Source: Bacteroidetes bacterium 43-93
Lineage (GTDB): Bacteria; Bacteroidota; Bacteroidia; Chitinophagales; Chitinophagaceae
Length of the DNA: 64,000 bases
Reading direction: 5' to 3'
Assembly: GCA_001897855.1 (NCBI GenBank)
Contig: MKUO01000023.1
Span: 369,359-433,358 of the forward strand
A program made the position numbers and the translations under genes. The notes under the pieces were generated by a model. The model saw only the letters and a list, made by a program, of their open reading frames with translations. It did not search any database and had not been told where the DNA came from. Of the stretch, positions 44,959 to 54,149 are shown piece after piece; the stretch's first letter is position 1; the number at the start of each line of letters is the position of its first letter.

Positions 44959-46972
44959 CATCGATCTTGAAGCCACCGGGCGCAGGATTGTTTTGTTGAT
45001 ATGCCTGTGCCTTGTGGCAATATTCCCCGTACAGGCACAGCAACTATTGCATCGCAAAAATCCCACGCAACGTTGGGAAATAGATGCCAAGCGGATGGCG
45101 AGCAACATGCTGAGTGATGATGCGCTGCCCCGCAGCCGCGAGTTTAAAAGAATAGACAGTAGCTACTATGTAGGCTGGCTGTTTGAAGGGGCATATAAAC
45201 ATGAACACGCAGCTGATTACCTCGGGTATAAGAATGCTGCGCAGCCGCTGGAGAAAGCGCTTCAATTAATAGAAAGGGATTACAGAAAAGAATTGGCCAC
45301 ACGCAGTCCTGATGTGGCGGTGTATGTATTTGCGTATAAATTCCAGATAGATTATTCTACCATAGCATACCTGCTGATGGATTGCTATGCTAATACAGAA
45401 GAGCCGGTAAAAGTGTATAACCTGATGCGCCGCACATTGAAATGGAACTTTCAGCGCGATTACCAACTGGATGCATATAACTACCTCGGCTGGACGGTAC
45501 ATCGTAACAGGTTTTACAACAGCAGCAAATACTTTTTCCTGAAGAACTCTATAGATGCAAACGAAAAACTTGCCAATAGCTATCTTGATTCAGGATTGCG
45601 CCGGATAAATATTAACAGGCGCATCAATGCCACTATCTTTCCGCAGGGGTACGAACTGGAAGAAAAGCAAAGAGTGTATCACTACAAGGCTATGCTCTAT
45701 AGCTATGCTTTGAAGATAGATTCGGCGACATATTATTACGACCTGCTGCGCAAGAGCCCTTTCTTCCCTCATAACAACTATGCAACGTTCAGAGAAGTGT
45801 GTGGCGATTTCAGGGAAGCAGAACGAGAGTATGAAGAAGCCGTAGCGCAGGATGGCGCAGATAAAAGATTGAAGGAATGGGCTTACTATACTTCCATATT
45901 GAAGATATATAAATCGCAGCCCAAACTTGGAGCTGAGCTGATGCGCGAAATGATCAAGTCAAATGGCTCTACGCCCGGCTTTGGATGGTACAACATAGCC
46001 CTGGCGCGCTGCATGTTTTACGACGGGCAGGAAAAAGAATCCGAACGATATATCAATAAAGCGGCGGAGTTTAAAGAACTGCATATTGGTACTACGCTGG
46101 GGCAGACACATTATGATTTCAGTGTGCAGCTTATCAAACTGCTGAACAAACAGGCTGCATTAGACCGCCAGCGTTTTGAGCATAAGAACTGGTGGTACAA
46201 TCCATCTGTACTGGCAGATATGGGGCAGATGCTCACTGAAAAGTACATGCAACAATTCCTGATCATCAACCAGTTTGCATTGAACCCCGAAAGAGATCGC
46301 GTAGTATATAAACTATTCTCTACCGAGAGTACCGTGAGCTGGGATGAGGTATGGTACCTGATACGCGATTTTAGTACCAAGTTCTTTTTGCAGAAGTTTC
46401 AGCAGGAACTGCGTACTGATGACCGGAAGTATGTGCGCAAATACTTTAAACTATTTGTAGCGCAGCTTACCATGAAACAGGGCAATTATAAAGAGGCGCG
46501 CATTCTGCTGAACGAAATATTGCGCGATCCGAATATTGACCTGGAATATGAAAAACTCTTCCTCGCCCGTGTGTACCAGGACCAGGCAACTTGCGCTAAG
46601 GAGCTGGATGACAAAGCAGGTTACAATGACTGGATATATCGGGCCTATGTGATATATCCGCAACTGATGCCCAATACAGGTATGCCAATGAATATGAACA
46701 TCCGCATTATGGGGCAGCAGGATAAAGCAGCGGTAGACAGGCTAAAGGAATGTAACATCAATTGGGTGAGTACATCGCCCGCGCCGGAAGTATATATCAG
46801 CTTCCTAAATGCAGGGGGTAAAAAGCGGATAGAATATTATGTGATGGACCGTGCCGGTAACTATGTAGTACAGCGCCAGTCGTTTGGATATACTAAGCCT
46901 GAAGATGCAGGTGTGGAACTTGCCTATCGCATATTTAATATTGGCGGGAAAGATCCGGAGAAAGAAAAATAA
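44951..46972 (+). CDS. Secreted TPR-like protein coupled to MoxR
   Basis: A 673-aa protein with a signal peptide or anchor (RRIVLLICLCLVAIFPVQAQ). The body is alpha-helical with repeats resembling tetratricopeptides (YLGYKNAAQPLEKALQLIER, AYNYLGWTVHRNRFYNSSKY, YEEAVAQDGADKRLKEWAYY, GNYKEARILLNEILRD). It overlaps moxR by 8 bp. In other bacteria, MoxR operons often carry BatA-E proteins with TPRs. This is a comparable but atypical arrangement. I recognise no named family. Confidence 0.7.
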   Translation: MHSIDLEATGRRIVLLICLCLVAIFPVQAQQLLHRKNPTQRWEIDAKRMASNMLSDDALPRSREFKRIDSSYYVGWLFEGAYKHEHAADYLGYKNAAQPLEKALQLIERDYRKELATRSPDVAVYVFAYKFQIDYSTIAYLLMDCYANTEEPVKVYNLMRRTLKWNFQRDYQLDAYNYLGWTVHRNRFYNSSKYFFLKNSIDANEKLANSYLDSGLRRININRRINATIFPQGYELEEKQRVYHYKAMLYSYALKIDSATYYYDLLRKSPFFPHNNYATFREVCGDFREAEREYEEAVAQDGADKRLKEWAYYTSILKIYKSQPKLGAELMREMIKSNGSTPGFGWYNIALARCMFYDGQEKESERYINKAAEFKELHIGTTLGQTHYDFSVQLIKLLNKQAALDRQRFEHKNWWYNPSVLADMGQMLTEKYMQQFLIINQFALNPERDRVVYKLFSTESTVSWDEVWYLIRDFSTKFFLQKFQQELRTDDRKYVRKYFKLFVAQLTMKQGNYKEARILLNEILRDPNIDLEYEKLFLARVYQDQATCAKELDDKAGYNDWIYRAYVIYPQLMPNTGMPMNMNIRIMGQQDKAAVDRLKECNINWVSTSPAPEVYISFLNAGGKKRIEYYVMDRAGNYVVQRQSFGYTKPEDAGVELAYRIFNIGGKDPEKEK

Positions 46973-47031
46973 TAGAGGATCGCTTTCGCGGGCAGAGATA
47001 ATAGTTTAGTTTTATATAGTATTCTTTGTCT

Positions 47032-47772
47032 ATGTTCGTCACCTCGCTATATAATCTGAAAGGCGGTGTTGGTAAGACCGCATCCTGCGTCAATTTCGCT
47101 TTTATGGCCGCTAAGGACGGTTATAAAACCCTGCTTTGGGACCTCGATCCGCAAGGTGCTGCCTCCTTTTACTTCAACGCGCAACCAAAGGAAAAGATAT
47201 CGGCCAAGAAGATCATCGCGCATACGGTAAGTATAGAAGAGGCGATCATGAGCACGCCTTACGAAGGGCTTGACATTATACCGGCAGATATCTCTGCACG
47301 CAAGATGGACCTGTTTCTCGAAGACAAGAATTCTAAAAAACAGCTGAGCAACCTGCTGAAATGGCTGGAAAATAGCTATGATTTTGTATTCATAGATTGC
47401 CCGCCGGGATTCTCACTGCTGGCAGACAATATATTCTATGCCTCAGATGTGGTGCTGATGCCGGTGATACCAACTACGCTATCGGTACGCACCTACGACC
47501 TGGTGAAAAGCTATTTTGAAGACAAGGATGCCGGGGTAGAAAAACTGATGTGTTTTTTTACAATGGTGGACATCCGTAAGAACATGCACAAAGATGTGAT
47601 GGCGAAGCTATACAAAGACAAGCGCTTCTTTGAATATTACATTCCTTACCTGTCAGATGTAGAGAAGATGGGCGTACACCATGCCCCCCTGGGTGCATTC
47701 GCCCCCTCCAGCTATGCAGCCACCTGCTATCGCGCCCTGTGGAACGAGATAAAAGAAGGGGTGCTGGAATAG
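47032..47772 (+). CDS. ParA/Soj-like ATPase, orphan
   Basis: A 246-aa ATPase. The deviant Walker A is YNLKGGVGKTASCVNFAFMA and DLDPQGAASFYF is Walker A'. Walker B is FVFIDCPPGFSLLADNIFYA. ParA ATPases position DNA, chemoreceptors or other cargo on the nucleoid. No parB or parS was seen nearby. It starts at ATG 47032; an in-frame TTG lies 6 nt upstream. It could instead belong to the MinD-like orphan group that places protein complexes. Confidence 0.85.
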   Translation: MFVTSLYNLKGGVGKTASCVNFAFMAAKDGYKTLLWDLDPQGAASFYFNAQPKEKISAKKIIAHTVSIEEAIMSTPYEGLDIIPADISARKMDLFLEDKNSKKQLSNLLKWLENSYDFVFIDCPPGFSLLADNIFYASDVVLMPVIPTTLSVRTYDLVKSYFEDKDAGVEKLMCFFTMVDIRKNMHKDVMAKLYKDKRFFEYYIPYLSDVEKMGVHHAPLGAFAPSSYAATCYRALWNEIKEGVLE

Positions 47773-47805
47773 GTATAGGATGTATGTATTTCTTAACTTT
47801 ATAGT

Positions 47806-48051
47806 ATGACAACTGAAGCAATACGGAAGCAATTGGTGGATTATCTTAAAACAGCGGATGATAAGAAAGTGAAAGCCATTTATACCATGGTGGAGGATGA
47901 GATCAATACGCAGGCTAACGATTGGAATGAGACATTTAAAGCCAAACTAGATAGCAGGAGTAAGTCTTTTGCCAAAGGCAAAGCAAAAACGTACAGCTGG
48001 GAAGAAACAAAGAAAGCAGCTGTCAATAAAGCAAAATCAGGATCTAAATAA
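47806..48051 (+). CDS. Antitoxin of a ParE/RelE-type pair
   Basis: An 81-aa protein. Its N-terminus is helical (TEAIRKQLVDYLKTADDKKVKAIYTMVEDEI) and the C-terminus is basic and Ala/Lys-rich (GKAKTYSWEETKKAAVNKAK). This resembles the small Bacteroidota antitoxins that sit before ParE/RelE toxins. Its stop overlaps the toxin start by 1 bp (TAATG), typical of a TA operon. The antitoxin frame is intact. Confidence 0.75.
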   Translation: MTTEAIRKQLVDYLKTADDKKVKAIYTMVEDEINTQANDWNETFKAKLDSRSKSFAKGKAKTYSWEETKKAAVNKAKSGSK

Positions 48052-48349
48052 TGCCTTTTACATATCAATTACATGAAGAGGCGTATCATGAATTTATTGA
48101 AGCCTATGAATGGTATGAAATAAGAGAACCGGGTTTAGGCAAAAGATTTATAGGAGCAGTGGAGAACTGCTTAAACAAATAAGTCTTCATCCTGAATTGC
48201 ATACAAAGGTGTATCGTAATTTCAGACAGGCAAAAGTTCCTTATTTCCCATTTACCGTTGTTTATGAATTTTATCCTAAAAAGGCTTTCATACATATAGC
48301 TGCAATACATCATACAAAACGAAATCCCAAAGGAAAATTCAGGAGATAG
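48051..48349 (+). pseudogene. Frameshifted ParE/RelE family toxin
   Basis: From the ATG at 48051 the frame reads MPFTYQLHEEAYHEFIEAYE and WYEIREPGLGKRFIGAVE, then stops at 48182 after 43 codons. One base later the frame continues ELLKQISLHPELHTKVYRNF, RQAKVPYFPFTVVYEFYPKK and IHIAAIHHTKRNPKGKFR to a TAG at 48349. The two halves fit one ParE/RelE toxin if a single base is lost near 48161-48166. It either was inactivated or is a sequencing/assembly error. Confidence 0.85.
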
Positions 48350-48441
48350 CACCAGTTCCTGGTTTATATTTTTTCAGGCAAGCAGAATGTATTATAATAT
48401 TTTAATTATAAAAAATGAATGGTGATCAAACTAATTGTCCG

Positions 48442-48474
48442 TTTTTGCAATTACATACCATACGGCTAACTTTG
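48442..48474 (+). promoter_or_regulatory. Promoter of gcvP
   Basis: TTTTTG at 48442-48447 and TAACTTTG at 48467-48474 are separated by 19 bp, a strong match to the Bacteroidota -33/-7 pair. It is 33 nt before the gcvP ATG, which also has AAGGAG upstream. Confidence 0.75.
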
Positions 48475-48507
48475 CACTTTCTTTAATTTATAAGGAGCTC
48501 AAAAAAA

Positions 48508-51393
48508 ATGAATCTATTCTCTCTTCAAAATCAGGAGTTCATAGGCCGCCATATAGGCCCTAATGAGCATGATACAAAAGCAATGCTGGCGACCATTGGC
48601 GTGGCAGATATGGAAGAACTGATAAGCCGAACGGTACCTGAGGCTATCCGAATGAACAGGAAGCTGAATATACCGGAAAGCATTAGCGAAGCGGAATACC
48701 TGCGCATTTCTAAAGAGCTGTCTACCAAAAACAAAGTATTTAAGAATTATATAGGCCAGGGTTATTATGATACGCTGACACCAAGTGTGATACTGCGTAA
48801 TATTTTTGAAAACCCGGGATGGTACACACAGTACACTCCTTACCAGGCAGAAATATCACAAGGCCGCCTGGAAAGCCTGCTGAACTACCAGACCATGGTA
48901 AGCGACCTTACAGGCCTGCCAATAGCAAATGCATCCTTGCTGGATGAAGCTACTGCTGCTGCAGAGGCGATGCACATGTTCCTGGCTACATTGAACAAAG
49001 ACCATGAGAAACTGGATCGTCCTAAATTCTTCGTGGATGAAGATGTGTTTCCGCAGACAAAAGATGTGGTGCTGACACGCGCTACACCGCTGGGCGTGGA
49101 AATAGTAACAGGCGATTACCGCACTGCAACTATCGACAATACTTACTTCGGTGCGTTGGTACAATACCCTAATGATAAAGGTAGTGTAGAAGATTACCGT
49201 GGCTTTATAGAAAAAGTACATGCGGCAGGCGCGTATGTAGCAATGGCTACAGACCTGTTAGCATTGACGCTGATCACCTCTCCGGGCGAGCTGGGCGCTG
49301 ATGTAGCATTAGGTTCTGCACAACGTTTTGGCGTGCCACTGGGTTACGGTGGCCCGCATGCGGCATTCTTCTCTTGCTCTGATGAATTTAAACGCGCCAT
49401 CCCCGGCCGTATCATTGGTGTAAGTATAGATGCTAACGGCAACCGTGCATTGCGCATGGCGCTGCAAACACGTGAGCAGCACATCAAACGCGAAAAAGCA
49501 ACTTCTAATATCTGTACTGCACAGGCATTGCTGGCTAATATGGCTGCTATGTATGCCGTATATCATGGTCCTGATGGATTGACCCGCATTGCTAAACGAG
49601 TAAGCATCCTTACCCATACACTGACAAACCAGCTGAAAGGATTAGGACATAACCTTGTATCTGAATCTTATTTTGATACCATCGTTGTGAAGGTAGCAGA
49701 TGCAAACGCTATTAAAACTGCTGCTGAAGCTAAAGAGATCAACTTCAGGTATTTTGCTGATAACACATTGGTAGGTATCTCGCTTGACGAAACTACTACT
49801 ACCAGTGACCTGTTTAATATCATCAGCGTATTTGATAACAGTGGTGAACCTGTAAGCTTTGAAATAGCTAACGACGATGTATTGTCTAACATTGGTACCG
49901 CAATGACACGTACCTCTGATTTCCTGACGCACCCGGTATTCAATACTTATCATAGCGAATCGCAAATGATGCGCTATATAAAAATGCTGGAAAACAAGGA
50001 TCTGAGCCTCAACACCAGCATGATATCTCTTGGCTCTTGTACCATGAAGCTGAATGCTGCATCTGAAATGATGCCGCTGAGCTGGGCACACTGGAGCAAG
50101 ATGCATCCGTTTGTACCAAATGACCAGGCGCAAGGCTACCTGCAAATGGCTAAAGAACTGGAAAGCTACCTGTGCGAGATCACTGCATTTGATGCCTGCA
50201 GCCTGCAGCCAAACAGTGGTGCACAAGGAGAGTATGCCGGCTTGCTGACCATCAGGTCTTACCACGAAAGTCGCGGAGATAAACACCGCAATGTGATGCT
50301 GATACCTATATCTGCACACGGTACCAATCCTGCATCGGCAGTAATGGTGGGCTACAAAGTAGTAGTAGTAAAGGCGCTGGAAAATGGATACATAGATGTA
50401 GAAGACCTGAAAGTGAAAGCAGCGCAATATGCTGATAACCTGGCAGGTATCATGGTAACATACCCATCTACATACGGTGTGTATGAAGAAACCATCAAAG
50501 ACATTACGAACATTGTACACCAGTACGGTGGACAGGTATATATGGATGGCGCGAACATGAACGCACAGGTAGGGCTTACTGCTCCGGGCCTGATAGGCGC
50601 TGACGTTTGCCACCTGAACCTGCACAAAACATTTGCGATACCACACGGTGGTGGCGGCCCCGGTATGGGACCTATCTGTGTGAAAGCACACCTGGCTCCG
50701 CACCTGCCATCTCACGTAGTGAATACCAACGGTGGTGCGGGACATGCAGTATCTGCTGCTCCTTATGGCTCTGCGAGCATCCTGCTGATATCTTATGCAT
50801 ACATCCGTATGCTGGGTGCTACAGGCGTGCGCAAAGCAACAGAGTATGCGATACTGAATGCTAACTACATGCGTGCACGTTTACAGAACGATTATGAAAT
50901 TCTGTACACAGGTGTAAACGGCACCTGCGCGCACGAGTTTATCGTTGACCTGCGTCCGCTGAAGAAAACAGCGGAAATAGAAGCGGAAGACGTAGCAAAA
51001 CGCCTGATGGACTATGGTTTCCACGCGCCGACACTGAGCTTCCCTGTACCGGGCACTATCATGATAGAACCAACGGAAAGTGAAGATAAAGCAGAGCTGG
51101 ATCGCTTCTGCGATGCATTATTGAGCATCCGTGAAGAGATACGCGCTATAGAAGAGGGTAAGGCTGATAAGAAAGAGAACGTGCTGAAACATGCGCCGCA
51201 TACACAGTTCATCGTAACTGCGGATGAATGGACTCGTCCTTACAGCCGCCAGACAGCAGCTTATCCATTGTCTTGGGTGAAGAATAATAAGTTCTGGCCA
51301 AGCATCGCTCGTATCAACAATACTTACGGAGACCGTAACCTGGTATGTACCTGCGAGCCTGTTTCTTCTTATATGGAAGCAGAAGCGCAATAG
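48508..51393 (+). CDS. gcvP: Glycine dehydrogenase (glycine cleavage P-protein)
   Basis: A 961-aa PLP enzyme in single-chain form. It decarboxylates glycine and passes the aminomethyl group to the lipoyl H-protein. The start has the typical FIGRHIGPNEHDTKAMLATIG. The PLP lysine is in CHLNLHKTFAIPHGGGGPGMGP. The N-terminal half (MFLATLNKD to RVSILTHTL) and C-terminal half are homologous and full length. gcvT and gcvH are not nearby. A strong terminator follows. Confidence 0.97.
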   Translation: MNLFSLQNQEFIGRHIGPNEHDTKAMLATIGVADMEELISRTVPEAIRMNRKLNIPESISEAEYLRISKELSTKNKVFKNYIGQGYYDTLTPSVILRNIFENPGWYTQYTPYQAEISQGRLESLLNYQTMVSDLTGLPIANASLLDEATAAAEAMHMFLATLNKDHEKLDRPKFFVDEDVFPQTKDVVLTRATPLGVEIVTGDYRTATIDNTYFGALVQYPNDKGSVEDYRGFIEKVHAAGAYVAMATDLLALTLITSPGELGADVALGSAQRFGVPLGYGGPHAAFFSCSDEFKRAIPGRIIGVSIDANGNRALRMALQTREQHIKREKATSNICTAQALLANMAAMYAVYHGPDGLTRIAKRVSILTHTLTNQLKGLGHNLVSESYFDTIVVKVADANAIKTAAEAKEINFRYFADNTLVGISLDETTTTSDLFNIISVFDNSGEPVSFEIANDDVLSNIGTAMTRTSDFLTHPVFNTYHSESQMMRYIKMLENKDLSLNTSMISLGSCTMKLNAASEMMPLSWAHWSKMHPFVPNDQAQGYLQMAKELESYLCEITAFDACSLQPNSGAQGEYAGLLTIRSYHESRGDKHRNVMLIPISAHGTNPASAVMVGYKVVVVKALENGYIDVEDLKVKAAQYADNLAGIMVTYPSTYGVYEETIKDITNIVHQYGGQVYMDGANMNAQVGLTAPGLIGADVCHLNLHKTFAIPHGGGGPGMGPICVKAHLAPHLPSHVVNTNGGAGHAVSAAPYGSASILLISYAYIRMLGATGVRKATEYAILNANYMRARLQNDYEILYTGVNGTCAHEFIVDLRPLKKTAEIEAEDVAKRLMDYGFHAPTLSFPVPGTIMIEPTESEDKAELDRFCDALLSIREEIRAIEEGKADKKENVLKHAPHTQFIVTADEWTRPYSRQTAAYPLSWVKNNKFWPSIARINNTYGDRNLVCTCEPVSSYMEAEAQ

Positions 51394-51415
51394 GCTTGTA
51401 CAATAATAATTTTAT

Positions 51416-51449
51416 AAAACCGCTCTCAAACGAGAGCGGTTTTATTTTT
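51416..51449 (+). terminator. Rho-independent terminator of gcvP
   Basis: Arms AAAACCGCTCTC (51416-51427) and GAGAGCGGTTTT (51432-51443) form a perfect 12-bp stem with a 4-nt loop, followed by ATTTTTT. Confidence 0.9.
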
Positions 51450-51503
51450 TAATCGATTGTTATTAATTTAGCGGACCGTTATTACCCTCCTAACTACCTA
51501 TAT

Positions 51504-53063
51504 ATGAAAAAACTAACCTTTTTTACCCTGCTATGGCTTGCCGTATTTTCTTCTCGTGCACAAGACGCACCTGTTTCTTTTTTAAGCGAACCGATAGCTA
51601 TCTCGACTGAAGGATGGAATAAAGTATTGCAGATGAAAAATGGCAATACGCTTCTATTTCATTTTGAATTGAAAAAGAGCACTATTGTAAAGGTCTTTAA
51701 TAAAGATCATAAGGAGATTGCTTCCGTAAAACCCGATTTTAAACTTATAGATGTAAGGCAAATAGATAATGCTACCTTCCAGGGTTTGATAGATGTAGGA
51801 GGTGAAGCTACCTTGTTTATCAGCCAGCAGGTGGATAATGTGAATACCCTGGTACGTCTTAGGTTTAACGGCGCCAATGGCGAGCTCACTAACGAAGACA
51901 GGGTTGTAAGGTCGGCTAGCCTGGCAAAAGAAACCCAGGTAAAAGTTCTGAAAAGTGAGAAAGAAGAAGGCTATCATATCGCCTGCTTTACCTACAAAGA
52001 GCCTGATACATCTGCCATCATAAAGCTGATGAATTTTAACGGAAAGAATGAAGAGGTAGATGAGATACCCTATGAGATTCCAACCCGTGGTTTTGATTTC
52101 ACTACCCTGGTAACTTCAGACATAGACCGTGCCGGCAATATCCTCATCGTGTCCTGTCTTGCAAAGATCATTCAGTATCCGGAACTAATGGACCGTACCC
52201 TGGTGATCAATTACCTGCCAAAGAATGAGAGCACCTTTACAACGAATATGGTAAAGCTTCCTGAAAAGATAGCGCTCAGCTCCGTAGCATTCGCCGTTAA
52301 CCCTTTTGCAAACAATATCAACTGGGTGGTAAATAAAGAATGGGTAACCAAGTATGGAGATAAGAATATCAGCGAACAGCAGGAATCGATGTATATCATT
52401 CCTGAAAGTATCACTGCAATGAAAGAGCGTTATCTTAATCATGATACTGCAAACAAAAGCCTGGCAAAGCTAAAAGGAGATACCAGTGCCAGGTATTGGG
52501 GTAATGTAAAAAGCATGTACACAAATAACCTGGGCAAGACAACCGTATTTTTTGAAAACAGGGATAATATAACAGATCAGCAACGCATACAGAACAATCG
52601 CATTGTTTGTGCCGGAGATATATGTATGGCAGAGTATGACGATAATGGAACAGAAATATCAAGCATACTGCTTCCCAAGTCAAACTATTATGCCCCGGTA
52701 ACTTATCCACCCCTTGCTTTCGGTACTGTAAGCGAATGGGAACTATATAGCAGCCTTTTCTTCAATAGCAAAAAAAGCCATTACATAGTTTATAACGAAT
52801 CAGCAGAGAACTACAGTATCGCTCCCGGTTCTCTAACCAGGCCCGTTTTCAATTATGACAATACAGATGCAACGTTTTACCACATTACTAAAGATTTCAT
52901 CACCAAACAGAGTTTTATTCTGCCCGAAAATAACTGTCATCACCAACTATACATTGGAAGCGCCAGTTATGATGAAAAAGGCAACAGCATAGCTGGGCTG
53001 ATGAAGCAAAACAAAGCCGGGCAAACCACCCTACACCTTTTATGGTACAAATTCATCGACTAA
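51504..53063 (+). CDS. Secreted hypothetical protein
   Basis: A 519-aa protein with a signal peptide (MKKLTFFTLLWLAVFSSRAQ). The mature region is beta-rich with repeats of LMNFNGKNEEVDEIPYEI and ISSILLPKSNYYAP type that suggest propeller-like blades. No sorting domain is at the C-terminus and no enzymatic motif is seen. Its stop shares 4 nt (CTAA) with the stop of the convergent gene at 53060. I recognise no family. Confidence 0.65.
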   Translation: MKKLTFFTLLWLAVFSSRAQDAPVSFLSEPIAISTEGWNKVLQMKNGNTLLFHFELKKSTIVKVFNKDHKEIASVKPDFKLIDVRQIDNATFQGLIDVGGEATLFISQQVDNVNTLVRLRFNGANGELTNEDRVVRSASLAKETQVKVLKSEKEEGYHIACFTYKEPDTSAIIKLMNFNGKNEEVDEIPYEIPTRGFDFTTLVTSDIDRAGNILIVSCLAKIIQYPELMDRTLVINYLPKNESTFTTNMVKLPEKIALSSVAFAVNPFANNINWVVNKEWVTKYGDKNISEQQESMYIIPESITAMKERYLNHDTANKSLAKLKGDTSARYWGNVKSMYTNNLGKTTVFFENRDNITDQQRIQNNRIVCAGDICMAEYDDNGTEISSILLPKSNYYAPVTYPPLAFGTVSEWELYSSLFFNSKKSHYIVYNESAENYSIAPGSLTRPVFNYDNTDATFYHITKDFITKQSFILPENNCHHQLYIGSASYDEKGNSIAGLMKQNKAGQTTLHLLWYKFID

Positions 53064-53299
53064 TGACCCTTCCGTTTTTCGAGCGCATCACTAACCGCCA
53101 ACACCAGTTCGTAAGGGATGTCAATGCCCTCTTCCTTAGCCAGGTCGTAACGGTCGAGCGCGGTCCATGTTACATAGAAGCGGGGAACACCGGCAATGTT
53201 CACCTCGTAATAGGTACCATCGCGCCTGTGCTGAGGCACAAATACTGCCAGAACCGTTTTACCGTTATAATGAATGCGTTGTGTAAAGTTTGCAGCCAT
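53060..53299 (-). CDS. Small conserved protein, unknown
   Basis: A 79-aa cytoplasmic protein: FTQRIHYNGKTVLAVFVPQHRRDGTYYEVNIAGVPRFYV (given in parts: FTQRIHYNGKTVLAVFVPQ, DGTYYEVNIAGVPRFYV), then ELVLAVSDALEKRKGH. The strand-rich start and helical end suggest a small alpha/beta fold. It is convergent with, and shares its stop with, the upstream gene. Function is unknown. Confidence 0.55.
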   Translation of the reverse strand: MAANFTQRIHYNGKTVLAVFVPQHRRDGTYYEVNIAGVPRFYVTWTALDRYDLAKEEGIDIPYELVLAVSDALEKRKGH

Positions 53300-53459
53300 A
53301 TCAGAGAATAAAAAAGTAGAATGTATTAACTGTTCAATATCATGCCTGCAAATTTTGTCATTTTAATTGTTTAACTAAATGTTCTTTTTTTCCAACCTTT
53401 TTAATAATCTATTCGTCTAATAATATATAACCGCAGTTCGCTGCTAAAGAACAAAACCC

Positions 53460-53789
53460 ATGAATATAGGACTAGCTATCAAATCGATCAGAAGGCAGTT
53501 GGATATCACTCAGTATCAACTTGCAGACAGGTGCAATATATCCCAAACTTCTCTATCACAGATAGAGAATGGGGTAAAAAGACCAAGCGCCCGAACCATC
53601 AAGAAAGTTTGTGAAGTATTGGATGTGCCGGAATCAATCATTTACATATTAGGAATGCAGGATACCGATGTGCCTGAAAGCCGCAAAAATGTGTATGAGA
53701 TGTTGTTTCCGTCTATCAAGAACCTTGCTTTGCAGATAGTAAGCGCAGAGCACAAGCAACTGATAGAACATGCAGAAACGGCGGCCTAA
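53460..53789 (+). CDS. XRE family HTH regulator
   Basis: A 109-aa regulator with an N-terminal Cro/C1 helix-turn-helix (LAIKSIRRQLDITQYQLADRC, NISQTSLSQIENGVKRPSART, IKKVCEVLDVPESIIYILGM), then a helical tail (MLFPSIKNLALQIV). It follows a 160-bp AT-rich gap and is convergent with the next gene. Its targets are unknown. Confidence 0.88.
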   Translation: MNIGLAIKSIRRQLDITQYQLADRCNISQTSLSQIENGVKRPSARTIKKVCEVLDVPESIIYILGMQDTDVPESRKNVYEMLFPSIKNLALQIVSAEHKQLIEHAETAA

Positions 53790-54043
53790 AACCTGCCCTG
53801 CATAGAAAGTTGCTGCCATAAGGCATTACACAAGTTCATTATTTTCATACTATACATCACTGCCTTAGGCGACACCTCAGCCGGTTGTTCTGTTTTTTTA
53901 ACCAGGGCAACCGGTTGTTCATTTTTAAGATGTTGCATCAGCTCCTGCCAATCTAATGCCACCGTAATAGTGATGTAAAACAAGACCGACCACAAAAGTG
54001 ACTTGCCGATAAAAACCATTTTGGAAGAATAAGGCTGTTTCAT
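53786..54043 (-). CDS. Small membrane-anchored protein, unknown
   Basis: An 85-aa protein starting MKQPYSSKMVFIGKSLLWSVLFYITITVAL, one membrane helix, then a hydrophilic part (QELMQHLKNEQPVALVKKTE). The frame is open 42 nt further upstream but that start is less likely. Its stop shares 4 nt (CTAA) with the convergent XRE gene. I recognise no family. Confidence 0.5.
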   Translation of the reverse strand: MKQPYSSKMVFIGKSLLWSVLFYITITVALDWQELMQHLKNEQPVALVKKTEQPAEVSPKAVMYSMKIMNLCNALWQQLSMQGRF

Positions 54044-54149
54044 GAGGTTGTAGATTGAAGCGAATATAAAATTATTGCATATCATAACCTAAAAACTTAC
54101 CCCTGAAAGGGGGATTTGCCAGCTATATATTGGGTAACTTTATAAGCTT

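Noticed and set aside
49642..50745. 367-codon minus-strand frame opposite gcvP
   Set aside because: Shadow of gcvP codons; composition is unlike a protein and no family match is seen.
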